From Pseudogulbenkiania ferrooxidans 2002 (GTDB taxonomy: Bacteria > Pseudomonadota > Gammaproteobacteria > Burkholderiales > Chromobacteriaceae): a stretch of DNA of 64,000 bases. Under the pieces are notes generated by a model. The model was not told the DNA's origin. It ran no database searches and worked only from the letters and a program-made list of their open reading frames with translations. This document shows, piece by piece, positions 55,492 to 63,607 of the stretch. Numbering within the stretch: position 1 is the stretch's first letter; the number at the start of each line of letters is the position of its first letter. The translations under genes were made by a program, and so were the position numbers. Location: NCBI RefSeq assembly GCF_000174355.1, contig NZ_ACIS01000002.1:186001-250000 (forward strand), in the 5' to 3' direction.

Positions 55492-58400
55492 ATGACCGTC
55501 CTGCAACGCCTTGCCGCCCTGATCCAGTTTGTCCAGCACACCGCCCGCCTGCACGCAGCTCCAGTCACCGATCTTGCCAAACACGGCGACTTTCTCGCCC
55601 TGGAAGCCGAACTGCACCAACTGCCGGGCATCTCGCTGAACCGCGAGGACGACGAGGGCGAGGAAGTCTGGCTTGCCGTCGAACGCCTGCAGCCGCTGCC
55701 CATGCCCCAGCCGGAAGCCCCCTTGCTGCAATGCTGGCTGGAGCCGTCGGCCACACCCCACAAGGGAGCGATCAAGCCACCGGCCCTGGCCCCGGCGATC
55801 CCCTTCGCGGCGCTGGAAGCATTGGGCTACGTCCGCGGCGAACTGGCCGAGCCGGCACGCGACGTGGCGCTGTCCGACTTCTCCGACCGCGCACGCGTCG
55901 AAGCCTTGTTCGAGGCCTACCGCAGCGGCCCGTGGCAGACCTGGGCCGACGCAGAACAGCGCCGCCAGAAAACCATGGCGCTCTATAACCAGCTGTTCCG
56001 CCTGAAACAGACGCTGGACGGCATGATCGCCGACAACCAGCTGGAGATCGTCTGGGGCAGCGGCGTCGCCGTCTGGCTGAAGGACGGGGTGCGCTTGTGC
56101 TACCCGCTGTTGACCCGGCCGGTCGAACTGGCGCTGAACTCCGGCACCATGGCGCTGGAACTGCGCCCGCGCGACCTGCCCGCAGCCCTCGAAGCGGACG
56201 CGCTGAACGCGCTCGACGTGGCCGGCCTGGCCGATTTCGAACGCCAGGCGCGCCTGTGGCTGGAAAACGCCACGCACGAGTATTCGCCGTTCGACAGCGC
56301 CAGCTACCAGCCCCTGCTACAAGCCGCCGCCGCCCACCTCGACCCCGACGCCCGCCTGCTGCCGCGCATCCCGGACACCGCTCCCGCCCCCCTCCCCAGC
56401 CCGGACGGCCAACTGCAGCTGGTCGACAGCTGGGCCGTGTTCGCCAGGCCGCGCACCGCCAACCTGCTGGTGCAGGACCTGCAACGCTTCAGCGACACGC
56501 TGCCGCCAACGCCCGAGCCCCTTCCCCCCGCGCTGGCCCAACTTCTGAGCGAGCCCTCGAACCAGCACCTCGATCGCCCGCTGCCGGCCTTCCGCGGGCT
56601 GTCCGCGGTGAGCGGCAGCAACGGCAATGGCACAGCACGCGACCTGTTCTTCCCCAAGCCGTTCAACGACGAGCAGGTGCGCATCGTGCAGATGCTGGAA
56701 CTACACGATGGCGTGGTGGTGCAAGGCCCGCCGGGCACCGGCAAGACCCACACCATCGCCAACATCATCTGTCACTACCTGGCCCAGGGCCAACGCGTGC
56801 TGGTGACCTCGATGAAGGAGCCGGCGCTCAAGGTGCTGGAGGAGAAGCTGCCCGACGCCATCCGCCCGCTGGCGATCAGCCTGCTGGCGGGCGAGCGCGA
56901 CGAAGCCAAGCGCTTCGAGTATTCGGTCAACAAGATCGCCAGCGAAATCCAGTCGCTCGACCGCACCGCGCTGGCGCGCTCGATTGCCGCCCTGGAAGAC
57001 ACCGTCGACCGCCTGCACGGCAACCTGCAGCGCGTCGACCGCGAGATCGACCAGTGCGCCGCGCGCAACCTGCAGCCGCTGACGCTGGACGACGAGCAGA
57101 TCGATCCGCTGCGCGCCGCCGAGCAAATCGGCGCCCTGTCCGAGCGGCTAGCGACGCTGCCGGACGAACTCACCGCCGAGGAACGCCACCGCCCGCAGTT
57201 CGACGACGACGCCATCATCCGGCTGCGCGCGGCACGCCGCGAGCTTGGCGCGGCACTCGCCTACCTGCCGCACGCCCTGCCCGACCCGGCCGAACTCCCC
57301 ACCATGGAAACGCTGCACAAGGCGCATCAGGACTTGCTGCAGGCGGTGCGCTTGCGGCAGGCGATCGCCAGCGGCGACGTGCCGACGCTGGCCAACGGCG
57401 CACTACACCAAGCCGCAGGGTTGGCCGAAGCCCTGCGCGACTTGTCCGCCCGGCAGGTCGAAATCGCCAGCGCCGCGGCGCCGTGGGCGCGCTCCTGTCT
57501 CGACCTGCTGCGCCTGCCGGCCTGCGCGGCGATGTTGCGTCTGCTGGAGGAGTGGGACAGCGCCGCCGAGGCGGAACTGGCGCGCCGCCCACAGTTGCTG
57601 CAGCGCCCGGTGATGCTGCCGGACGGGCTGGAGCAGGACGCCGAGCTGGTCGAGGCCATCGGCCAGCTCGCCGCCGGCCGCAGCGCCTTCGGCCTGGCCG
57701 GCTGGTTCGGCAAGGGGGAAGCCAAGAAGAGGCTGGCGCAGGTCGAAGTGTTGGGCCAGCCGGCGCAGACGAGCGCCGACTGGGGCCAGGTCGCGGCCCA
57801 CCTGCAGCATCGCCAGGCGCTGCGCCGCCTGCTGCTGCGCTGGAACGCCATCGCGGCCGAGTTCGGCGCCGAAACCCTGGCCAGCACCGACCCGCTGCTG
57901 GTGGAGCGGGCCCGCGAGCGCTGCCGGCTGATCCGGCGCATGGCCGAAGCGGTGCAACTGGAAACCGAGGTGCTGCCGCGCCTGCGCCACAGCCTGCCCG
58001 ACGCGGCCTGGCCGGAGACCCTGCTGGAGCAGCCGGCACGCCTGCTCGAGGCCCAGCGCATCCTGCTGCACCACCTCAGCTGCCAGCGCCTCGAAGGCGC
58101 CGCCACGCTGCGCGAACAGTTACTGGCGCTGAGCCGCCACAGCGGCGGGCCGTGGGCGGAGCAACTGGCCGCCCTGGCCGATCAGCTCGGCACGCCGGAA
58201 TTCGACGCCGGCACGCTGTCTGAAACATGGCAAGACCTCTGCCGGCAACTGGCCGCGCTGCACACCCTACGCCCCGCGCTCGACACCGTCCGCACCGAGG
58301 TGCCGCGCATCGCCCAGTCCGGCGCTCCACTCTGGGCGCGCCAGCTCTGCCAGCAGCCCGCCGGCGCCGAGTCCGACCCGTTGCTGCCACAGGACTGGGC

Positions 58401-60042
58401 GGCGCTGTGGCAGGCCAAGCGCCTGCGCCACGCGCTGCAGCAACTGGACACCCGCGCCCGCCTCAAGACGTTGGCCGAAGAACGCCGCCAGCTGGAAAAA
58501 CAGCTGGCGCACAGCTACCAGGAGTTGGTCGCCCAGCGCACCTGGCTCAAACTCGCCGACAACGCCACACCCGAGGTGCGCAGCGCGCTGGGCCTCTATT
58601 CCGCCGCCATCCGGCTGATCGGCAAGGGCACCGGCAAGCGCGCCGTACGCTACCGCCGCGACGCCCGCGCCGCCGCGGCCAAGGCCACCCCGGCAATTCC
58701 GTGCTGGATCATGCCGCACTACCGCATCGCCGAATCGCTGCCGGCCGAGCTGGGCTGCTTCGACCTGGTGATCATCGACGAGGCCTCGCAATCCGACCTC
58801 AGCGCCCTGCCCGCGCTGTTGCGCGCCAGGAAAGTGCTGGTGGTGGGCGACGACAAGCAGGTCTCGCCAGAGGGCGTCGGACTGGAAGAAGACAAGGTGT
58901 TGACGCTGATGCAGCGCTTCCTCGGCGATCAAGTCGCGCTGTACCGCCCGCTGATGACGCCGGAGCGTTCGATCTACGACCTGTTCAAGGTCGCCTTCGC
59001 CGCCAGCGCGGTGATGCTGAAGGAGCACTTCCGCTCGGTCGGCCCGATCATCGAGTACGCCAAGCGCGAGTTCTACCACCACGAGCTCAAGCCGCTGCGC
59101 CTGCCCACCGCGAGCGAGCGGCTCGACCCGCCGCTGATCGACGTGCTGGTGGAAGACGGCCACTGCGGCAACGACAACAGCAACCGCGCCGAAGCCGCCT
59201 TCATCGTCGAGGAAATCCGCCGCCTCGCCGCCGACCCGGCCACCGCCGGGCGCTCCATCGGCGTGGTGTCGCTGCTGGGCGACAAGCAGGCGATCAAGGT
59301 ATGGGAGCTGATCCGCGAGGAGCTGGGCGAGGCGCTGATGGCGCGCCACGACATCGCCTGCGGCGACGCACGCACCTTCCAGGGCAAGGAGCGCGACATC
59401 ATGTTCCTCAGCATGGTGGTGTCCGGCAAGCCGCACGCGGTAACGCGCGACAGCTTCGCGCAGCGCTTCAACGTCGCCGCCTCGCGCGCCCGCGACCGCA
59501 TGTACCTGGTGCGCAGCGTCGAAATCAGCCAGCTGAGCCCGGCCGACGAGTTGCGCCGCAAGCTGATCGAGCACTTCCACACCCCCTATCTGCTCGACCA
59601 GCAACAGGTAACCGACCTGCGGACGCTGTGCGAATCGCCATTCGAAACCGAGGTCTACGACGAACTGACCGGGCGCGGCTACAAGGTCACGCCGCAGGTC
59701 AAGGTCGGCGGATTCCGCCTCGACTTGGTGGTGGAAGGCGACAACGACACCCGCCTCGCCATCGAGTGCGACGGCGACCGCTACCACGGCGCCGCGCAAT
59801 GGCCCGACGACATGCGCCGCCAGCGCATCCTGGAGCGCGCCGGCTGGCAGTTCTGGCGCTGCTTCGCCTCCACCTTCGTGCTGAACCGCGAGGCGGTGCT
59901 GCAAGACCTGCTCGCCACGTTGGCCGCGCGCGGCATCGCCCCGCTGACCCAGGCGCGACGGGTGGCCAGCCCGCACGTCGAGCGGCGCACCTTCCGCGCC
60001 AGCCCCAGGCCCAGCCAAGCGGAAGACGCCGTCCCCGCCTGA
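55492..60042 (+). CDS. Superfamily 1 helicase with C-terminal Vsr/MTES_1575-type nuclease domain
   Basis: A 1516-residue protein. Residues about 1-390 have no recognised domain. Walker A is VVVQGPPGTGKTHTIANIIC (about residue 408); a long insertion follows with coiled-coil-like helices; the helicase core resumes at DLVIIDEASQSDLSALPALL (about residue 1090), KVLVVGDDKQVSPEGVG, ARTFQGKERDIMFL and RFNVAASRARDRMYLV. The last 120 residues (FRLDLVVEGDN; LAIECDGDRYHGAAQWPDDM; RILERAGWQFWRCF) match the restriction-endonuclease-like MTES_1575/Vsr fold with its Asp/Glu residues. Upf1-like helicase-nuclease fusions are found among defence genes such as Hhe, but the role here is unproven. Three copies of GTTGGCCGAAG lie in or just after it. 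Confidence 0.9.
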   Translation: MTVLQRLAALIQFVQHTARLHAAPVTDLAKHGDFLALEAELHQLPGISLNREDDEGEEVWLAVERLQPLPMPQPEAPLLQCWLEPSATPHKGAIKPPALAPAIPFAALEALGYVRGELAEPARDVALSDFSDRARVEALFEAYRSGPWQTWADAEQRRQKTMALYNQLFRLKQTLDGMIADNQLEIVWGSGVAVWLKDGVRLCYPLLTRPVELALNSGTMALELRPRDLPAALEADALNALDVAGLADFERQARLWLENATHEYSPFDSASYQPLLQAAAAHLDPDARLLPRIPDTAPAPLPSPDGQLQLVDSWAVFARPRTANLLVQDLQRFSDTLPPTPEPLPPALAQLLSEPSNQHLDRPLPAFRGLSAVSGSNGNGTARDLFFPKPFNDEQVRIVQMLELHDGVVVQGPPGTGKTHTIANIICHYLAQGQRVLVTSMKEPALKVLEEKLPDAIRPLAISLLAGERDEAKRFEYSVNKIASEIQSLDRTALARSIAALEDTVDRLHGNLQRVDREIDQCAARNLQPLTLDDEQIDPLRAAEQIGALSERLATLPDELTAEERHRPQFDDDAIIRLRAARRELGAALAYLPHALPDPAELPTMETLHKAHQDLLQAVRLRQAIASGDVPTLANGALHQAAGLAEALRDLSARQVEIASAAAPWARSCLDLLRLPACAAMLRLLEEWDSAAEAELARRPQLLQRPVMLPDGLEQDAELVEAIGQLAAGRSAFGLAGWFGKGEAKKRLAQVEVLGQPAQTSADWGQVAAHLQHRQALRRLLLRWNAIAAEFGAETLASTDPLLVERARERCRLIRRMAEAVQLETEVLPRLRHSLPDAAWPETLLEQPARLLEAQRILLHHLSCQRLEGAATLREQLLALSRHSGGPWAEQLAALADQLGTPEFDAGTLSETWQDLCRQLAALHTLRPALDTVRTEVPRIAQSGAPLWARQLCQQPAGAESDPLLPQDWAALWQAKRLRHALQQLDTRARLKTLAEERRQLEKQLAHSYQELVAQRTWLKLADNATPEVRSALGLYSAAIRLIGKGTGKRAVRYRRDARAAAAKATPAIPCWIMPHYRIAESLPAELGCFDLVIIDEASQSDLSALPALLRARKVLVVGDDKQVSPEGVGLEEDKVLTLMQRFLGDQVALYRPLMTPERSIYDLFKVAFAASAVMLKEHFRSVGPIIEYAKREFYHHELKPLRLPTASERLDPPLIDVLVEDGHCGNDNSNRAEAAFIVEEIRRLAADPATAGRSIGVVSLLGDKQAIKVWELIREELGEALMARHDIACGDARTFQGKERDIMFLSMVVSGKPHAVTRDSFAQRFNVAASRARDRMYLVRSVEISQLSPADELRRKLIEHFHTPYLLDQQQVTDLRTLCESPFETEVYDELTGRGYKVTPQVKVGGFRLDLVVEGDNDTRLAIECDGDRYHGAAQWPDDMRRQRILERAGWQFWRCFASTFVLNREAVLQDLLATLAARGIAPLTQARRVASPHVERRTFRASPRPSQAEDAVPA

Positions 60043-60049
60043 CGACAAG

Positions 60050-60082
60050 GTTGGCCGAAGCCCGACAGACGGGGCTTCGGCC
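60050..60082 (+). repeat. GTTGGCCGAAG motif in an 11-base perfect inverted repeat after the helicase gene
   Basis: The motif at 60050-60060 forms the left arm of a hairpin (GGCCGAAGCCC, 60053-60063) whose exact complement GGGCTTCGGCC is at 60072-60082, with an eight-base loop. It starts seven bases after the stop codon, a terminator position, but no T-run follows. Confidence 0.85.
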
Positions 60083-60221
60083 GCTGCCGCCAAAGCATGT
60101 CGCCGCATTGAAATCGGCCACCCTGTTCATGGCCAGGGATAACACCCCAGCAAGGCAACGGTTCAGCCCGCTCCGGAAGCCCTGTATCATTACTCCATCC
60201 TGACACACCCAAGTACCCGCC

Positions 60222-60830
60222 ATGACCCCGGACTACACCCAGCTGGAACGCCAGATCGCCTTCATCCTGGAAATCGACAAGCTCAAGGGCGTGCTGCGCA
60301 AGAACAAGCCGATCACCCTGGAGCGCCACGAAAACTCCGCCGAACACAGCTGGCAGGTCGCGCTCTTGGCCATGGCGCTGCAGCCGCACGCCGATGAGCC
60401 GCTCGACATCGACAAGGTTATCCGGCTCTTGCTGGTGCACGACATCGGCGAAGTCGACACCGGCGACACCATCGTCTACGCCGAAGGCGGCGAGGCCGAG
60501 CGCAAGGCCGCCGAACTGATCGCCGCGAAGCGCATCTTCGGCCTGCTGCCGCCGGACCAGGCCCTCGAGATGCTGGCGCTGTGGCAGGAATTCGAAGCCA
60601 ACCAGACCGCCGAAGCGCGTTTCGCCAATGCCATGGACCGGCTGATGCCGATGCTGCTCAACCTCAACCGCGAAGGGCAAAGCTGGCGCGAAAACGGCAT
60701 CCGCAAGGAGCAGGTCATGGCCAAGGCCGTCAGCAAGGTGCAGGCCGGTTGCCGGCTGGCCGGCGACTGGGTGGCGGCTCAGGTCGATGCCGCCGCCGAG
60801 AAAGGCTACTTCGGCGCGACACAGGACTGA
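60222..60830 (+). CDS. HD-domain hydrolase (HDDC2/YfbR-like nucleotidase)
   Basis: A 202-residue HD-domain protein of about YfbR size. Metal ligands are in RHENSAEHSWQVALLAMAL and RLLLVHDIGEVDTGDTIVYA (the HD pair), with a later aspartate in ANAMDRLMPMLLNLNR. These proteins dephosphorylate deoxynucleoside monophosphates or related substrates. It follows the helicase-nuclease by 180 bases on the same strand; co-transcription is possible but a hairpin lies between. Downstream, a regulated promoter begins at 60855. Confidence 0.9.
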   Translation: MTPDYTQLERQIAFILEIDKLKGVLRKNKPITLERHENSAEHSWQVALLAMALQPHADEPLDIDKVIRLLLVHDIGEVDTGDTIVYAEGGEAERKAAELIAAKRIFGLLPPDQALEMLALWQEFEANQTAEARFANAMDRLMPMLLNLNREGQSWRENGIRKEQVMAKAVSKVQAGCRLAGDWVAAQVDAAAEKGYFGATQD

Positions 60831-60854
60831 CCCATCCCGACAGGACGGAAAAAC

Positions 60855-60868
60855 TTGAGCGCGCTCAT
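60855..60868 (+). promoter_or_regulatory. FNR/DNR-like box upstream of the DUF59-NnrS-hemerythrin operon
   Basis: TTGAGCGCGCTCAT is close to the palindromic FNR/DNR/NnrR consensus (TTGATnnnnATCAA; half-sites TTGAg and cTCAt). Its centre is about 41.5 bases upstream of the start expected from a TACGCT -10 at 60892-60897, exactly the class II activator position. Which regulator binds is not known. Confidence 0.6.
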
Positions 60869-60929
60869 GGAAGACTCGCGGCACCAGGGACTACGCTCCA
60901 TAGCATGAACCACCCCACTGGAGAGCATC

Positions 60930-61244
60930 ATGTCCCTGCCTGACGACACCGCCGTGCTGAACGCGCTGAGCGAGGTGATCGACCCCGAGATGGGGGTCAA
61001 CATCGTCGACCTCGGGCTGATCTACGGCATCGAACGCACCGAGCGCGGCCTGACGGTGCGCATGACCATGACCTCGCCGGCCTGCCCGATGGGCGCCATC
61101 ATCGAAGAAGACGTCCTGGCCGAACTGCACCACCTCGTACCGGGCGCCGAGCTTGCCGTGGAACTCGTGTGGGAACCCGCCTGGACGCCAGAGCGGATGA
61201 GTGACAAGGCGCGCTACATCCTCGGCTGGGAGGGCACCGCGTGA
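60930..61244 (+). CDS. DUF59 (MIP18/SufT-like) iron-sulphur assembly factor
   Basis: A 104-residue member of the DUF59/PaaD family. The opening VLNALSEVIDPEMGVNIVDL and the segment VRMTMTSPACPMGAIIEEDV, with its conserved cysteine, are the family hallmarks. Members help load iron-sulphur clusters onto target proteins. A GGAGAG ribosome-binding site precedes the ATG. The stop overlaps the start of the NnrS-like gene by four bases, so this is the first gene of a three-gene operon with a hemerythrin, pointing to Fe-S cluster repair (inference). Confidence 0.92.
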   Translation: MSLPDDTAVLNALSEVIDPEMGVNIVDLGLIYGIERTERGLTVRMTMTSPACPMGAIIEEDVLAELHHLVPGAELAVELVWEPAWTPERMSDKARYILGWEGTA

Positions 61245-62332
61245 GCATGGCAGCCAGTCCGCGCCCGGTCTGGCTATTGTTGCTGGTACCGGTACTGCTG
61301 GCCGCGGCCCTGCTGGGAGGGCTGGCGCGCGTTGGCATGATGCTGCCCGCCCTGCCGGCGGAAGCCCCCCTGTTTCACGGCCCCCTGATGGTCTCCGGGG
61401 TATTCGGCGCCCTGATTTCACTGGAACGAGCGGTCGCCCTGCGCCGACGCTGGGCTCTGCTCGCCCCGCTCTGCGCCTTCTGCTCCGGCGGCCTCTTGCT
61501 GCTGGGTGGGCCGTGGTGGCTTGCCGCGGCCGGCTTTGCACTCGCCAGCGCCGGGCTGCTGGCGGCCTCGTTTGTCATCTGGCGCATCCAGCCGGCCGAC
61601 TTCACCCGTCTCCTGGCCGTCGCCGCCCTGCTCTGGCTGGTGGGCAACCTGGCCTGGCTGGCCGGGTGGCCGGTGTGGGACGTCGTCGGCTGGTGGCAGG
61701 GCTTCCTGCTGCTGACCATCGTCGCCGAACGGCTGGAACTGTCGCGCCTGCTGCGCCGCCCGCCCCACGCCGCCCCGTTGCTGAACGGACTGCTGATCCT
61801 GTGGCTACTGGGCATGCTGGCCAACACGCTGACGCCACGCCTTCCCGGCTTGCCGCTGGTCGGGCTGAGCCTGGTCGGCATGGCCGCCTGGCTGGCCCGT
61901 TACGACTTGGCGCGGCGCACCGTGCGCCAGCAGGGCCTGCCGCGCTACATCGCCGCCAGCCTGCTGGCGGGCTACGTCTGGCTTGCCGTCAGCGGGCTGC
62001 TCCTGCTGGGCGGCCAGGTGCTGCAACCCGGCCCCGGCTACGACGCCGTGCTTCACACCCTGTTCGTCGGTTTCGTGTTCTCGATGGTGTTCGGCCATGC
62101 CCCGGTCATCCTGCCGGCGCTGACCGGCTGGCGTGTGCCCTACCGCCCCCTACTGTACCTGCCGTTGGCACTGCTGCACGGCTCGCTGCTGCTGCGCCTT
62201 GCCGGCGACCTGCTGGGCCGCTTCGAGTGGCGCCAGGCAGGCAGCCTGCTCAACGGCATCACCCTGCTGCTATTCCTTGCCCTGATGATCGGACTGGTCC
62301 GTCTCGGCAAAACCGCAAAGAGGCCTGCATGA
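61241..62332 (+). CDS. NnrS-like multispanning membrane protein
   Basis: A 363-residue protein with about twelve hydrophobic segments and few charged residues outside loops. Segments such as FHGPLMVSGVFGALISLERA and FVFSMVFGHAPVILPALTG, with conserved glycine/histidine positions, match the NnrS family, haem- and copper-containing proteins linked to nitric oxide defence and to denitrification. The start is GTG 61241, overlapping the previous stop; ATG 61247 is an alternative. Its stop overlaps the next start (ATGA). The operon context favours a role in nitrosative stress. Confidence 0.78.
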   Translation: MSMAASPRPVWLLLLVPVLLAAALLGGLARVGMMLPALPAEAPLFHGPLMVSGVFGALISLERAVALRRRWALLAPLCAFCSGGLLLLGGPWWLAAAGFALASAGLLAASFVIWRIQPADFTRLLAVAALLWLVGNLAWLAGWPVWDVVGWWQGFLLLTIVAERLELSRLLRRPPHAAPLLNGLLILWLLGMLANTLTPRLPGLPLVGLSLVGMAAWLARYDLARRTVRQQGLPRYIAASLLAGYVWLAVSGLLLLGGQVLQPGPGYDAVLHTLFVGFVFSMVFGHAPVILPALTGWRVPYRPLLYLPLALLHGSLLLRLAGDLLGRFEWRQAGSLLNGITLLLFLALMIGLVRLGKTAKRPA

Positions 62333-62724
62333 AACGCCACCCCGCGCTGGTTCCGCTCTCGCACGAGCATCACCACAACCTGTCCTTTGCCCAGCGCCTG
62401 CGCCGGGCCTGTTCCGACGCCGATGCAGCCGGATGCGAGGCGCTGATAGAGAACTTCCGCCAGCATTACGCCGCACCGCTGGAACAGCATTTCCAGCTCG
62501 AAGAAACCTGGCTGCGACCCCACCTGGACGAAGCAACGAGCGCGCGCCTGCTGGCCGAGCACCAGGAGTTGCGCGCGCTGGCCGCGGAGCCTGCGACCAA
62601 CCCTGCCAGTCTGGCCGAAGCACTGATCTCACACGTGCGCTTCGAAGAACGCGAACTGTTTCCATGGTTGGAACAGCACCTGCCTCCCGAACTGCTGGCC
62701 GAGCTGCAAGAGAAACTGGGCTAG
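62329..62724 (+). CDS. Hemerythrin-domain protein
   Basis: A 131-residue four-helix hemerythrin-like protein. The diiron ligands are distributed as HEHHHNLSFAQRLRR (helix A), QHFQLEETWLRPHLDEA (helix B), AEHQELRALA (helix C) and SHVRFEERELFPWLE (helix D). Similar proteins bind oxygen or NO, or donate iron for cluster repair (as YtfE/RIC does). It is shorter than YtfE, which has an extra N-terminal domain. It overlaps the NnrS-like gene by four bases. Its stop and that of the convergent lipoprotein gene share the palindrome CTAG (62721-62724). Confidence 0.93.
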   Translation: MKRHPALVPLSHEHHHNLSFAQRLRRACSDADAAGCEALIENFRQHYAAPLEQHFQLEETWLRPHLDEATSARLLAEHQELRALAAEPATNPASLAEALISHVRFEERELFPWLEQHLPPELLAELQEKLG

Positions 62725-63008
62725 TACGCCGACGTCGTGGCCGCCGTATCGATTTGTTTGCTGACAACCTTGTCGTTGACGAAGCGCACCGTAATCACGG
62801 TCTTGCCGTGACGCCAGGTCGCCGTCCCGCCCGAGAACCCCAACAGGCTGGCACTGCTGACGTCGGCAGGCTCTCCCAGTAGCTCGACCACCTGCTGCCG
62901 GGTCATATCCTCCTGAATTTTCTCGAAATTGGCCGGCGTTACCTTGCTGCAGGCAACCAGGAACAAAGCAAGAAGCGTTACAGCAAACAGCTTCCACAGG
63001 GCTTTCAT
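62721..63008 (-). CDS. Small outer-membrane-type lipoprotein (DUF3862/SmpA-like)
   Basis: A 95-residue lipoprotein. The signal peptide ends in the lipobox LVAC at Cys20 (ALFLVACSKVTP). The mature part NFEKIQEDMTRQQVVELLGE is the BamE/SmpA-like 'I..GMT..QV..LLG.P' fold seen in DUF3862 proteins, followed by a beta-strand pair (ATWRHGKTVITVRFVNDKVV). Function is unknown beyond envelope location. It converges on the hemerythrin gene with the two stop codons interlocked, leaving no room for a terminator between them. Confidence 0.88.
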   Translation of the reverse strand: MKALWKLFAVTLLALFLVACSKVTPANFEKIQEDMTRQQVVELLGEPADVSSASLLGFSGGTATWRHGKTVITVRFVNDKVVSKQIDTAATTSAY

Positions 63009-63140
63009 AAATCATCCTCAAGGGCTGGACGGAAGGGCCACAGCATAACAAAAGGCAGCCGCGCCGCCAGCCCAGTGCGGGCGCAGCCGGATGGCCGTGT
63101 ACAGCAACTATTTTCCGATAGCACACAGAAATCGCTTGCC

Positions 63141-63294
63141 TTGCGCGACAACTCGGTGCACTATCCTCCACGCAAGATTTTCAAGTCGTAGATGTGTAGT
63201 TGTCGTCGTGGCCTAAGTCCGTACCTCAGTTCGCCATTTCCCTTGATTTTCATGCACTTAGTTCACATTGTTATTTTTATAGATGGGAAATACC
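63141..63294 (+). promoter_or_regulatory. Possible promoter and long 5' leader of the cold-shock gene
   Basis: TTGCGC (63141-63146) and TATCCT (63162-63167) are a weak -35/-10 pair with a short 15-base spacer. The roughly 120-base leader after them is less GC-rich than the surroundings and may fold as a temperature-responsive element, as known for csp genes. Confidence 0.4.
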
Positions 63295-63498
63295 ATGGCA
63301 ACTGGTACCGTTAAGTGGTTCAATGACTCCAAAGGCTTCGGCTTCATCACCCCGGACGAAGGCGGCGACGATATCTTCGCTCACTTCTCCCAGATCAAAG
63401 CCAATGGCTTCAAGACCCTGGCCGAAAACCAGCGTGTAAGCTTCGACGTGACCATGGGTCCGAAGGGCAAGCAAGCCTCGAACATTCAGCCGCTGTAA
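63295..63498 (+). CDS. CspA-family cold-shock protein
   Basis: A 67-residue cold-shock domain protein with both RNA-binding motifs: GFGFI ([20 protein letters not shown]) and DIFAHF. It starts [20 protein letters not shown] at ATG 63295; an in-frame ATG at 63283 would add four residues. It binds single-stranded nucleic acids and acts as an RNA chaperone. A long AT-containing leader (about 63165-63294) precedes it, as in cold-induced csp mRNAs. A strong terminator follows. Confidence 0.97.
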   Translation: MATGTVKWFNDSKGFGFITPDEGGDDIFAHFSQIKANGFKTLAENQRVSFDVTMGPKGKQASNIQPL

Positions 63499-63523
63499 TT
63501 CTTACTGCGACTAAGCGTTCCAG

Positions 63524-63552
63524 AAAAAACCCGGACTGGTTCCGGGTTTTTT
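63524..63552. terminator. Strong terminator after the cold-shock gene
   Basis: CCCGGA pairs with TCCGGG, extended by an A-run on the left and a T-run on the right (12 paired positions, five-base loop). Confidence 0.92.
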
Positions 63553-63607
63553 CATGCCCGTCTACAATGAAATCCCACCAACGACACCACCCTCACCGGA
63601 CCGCGAC

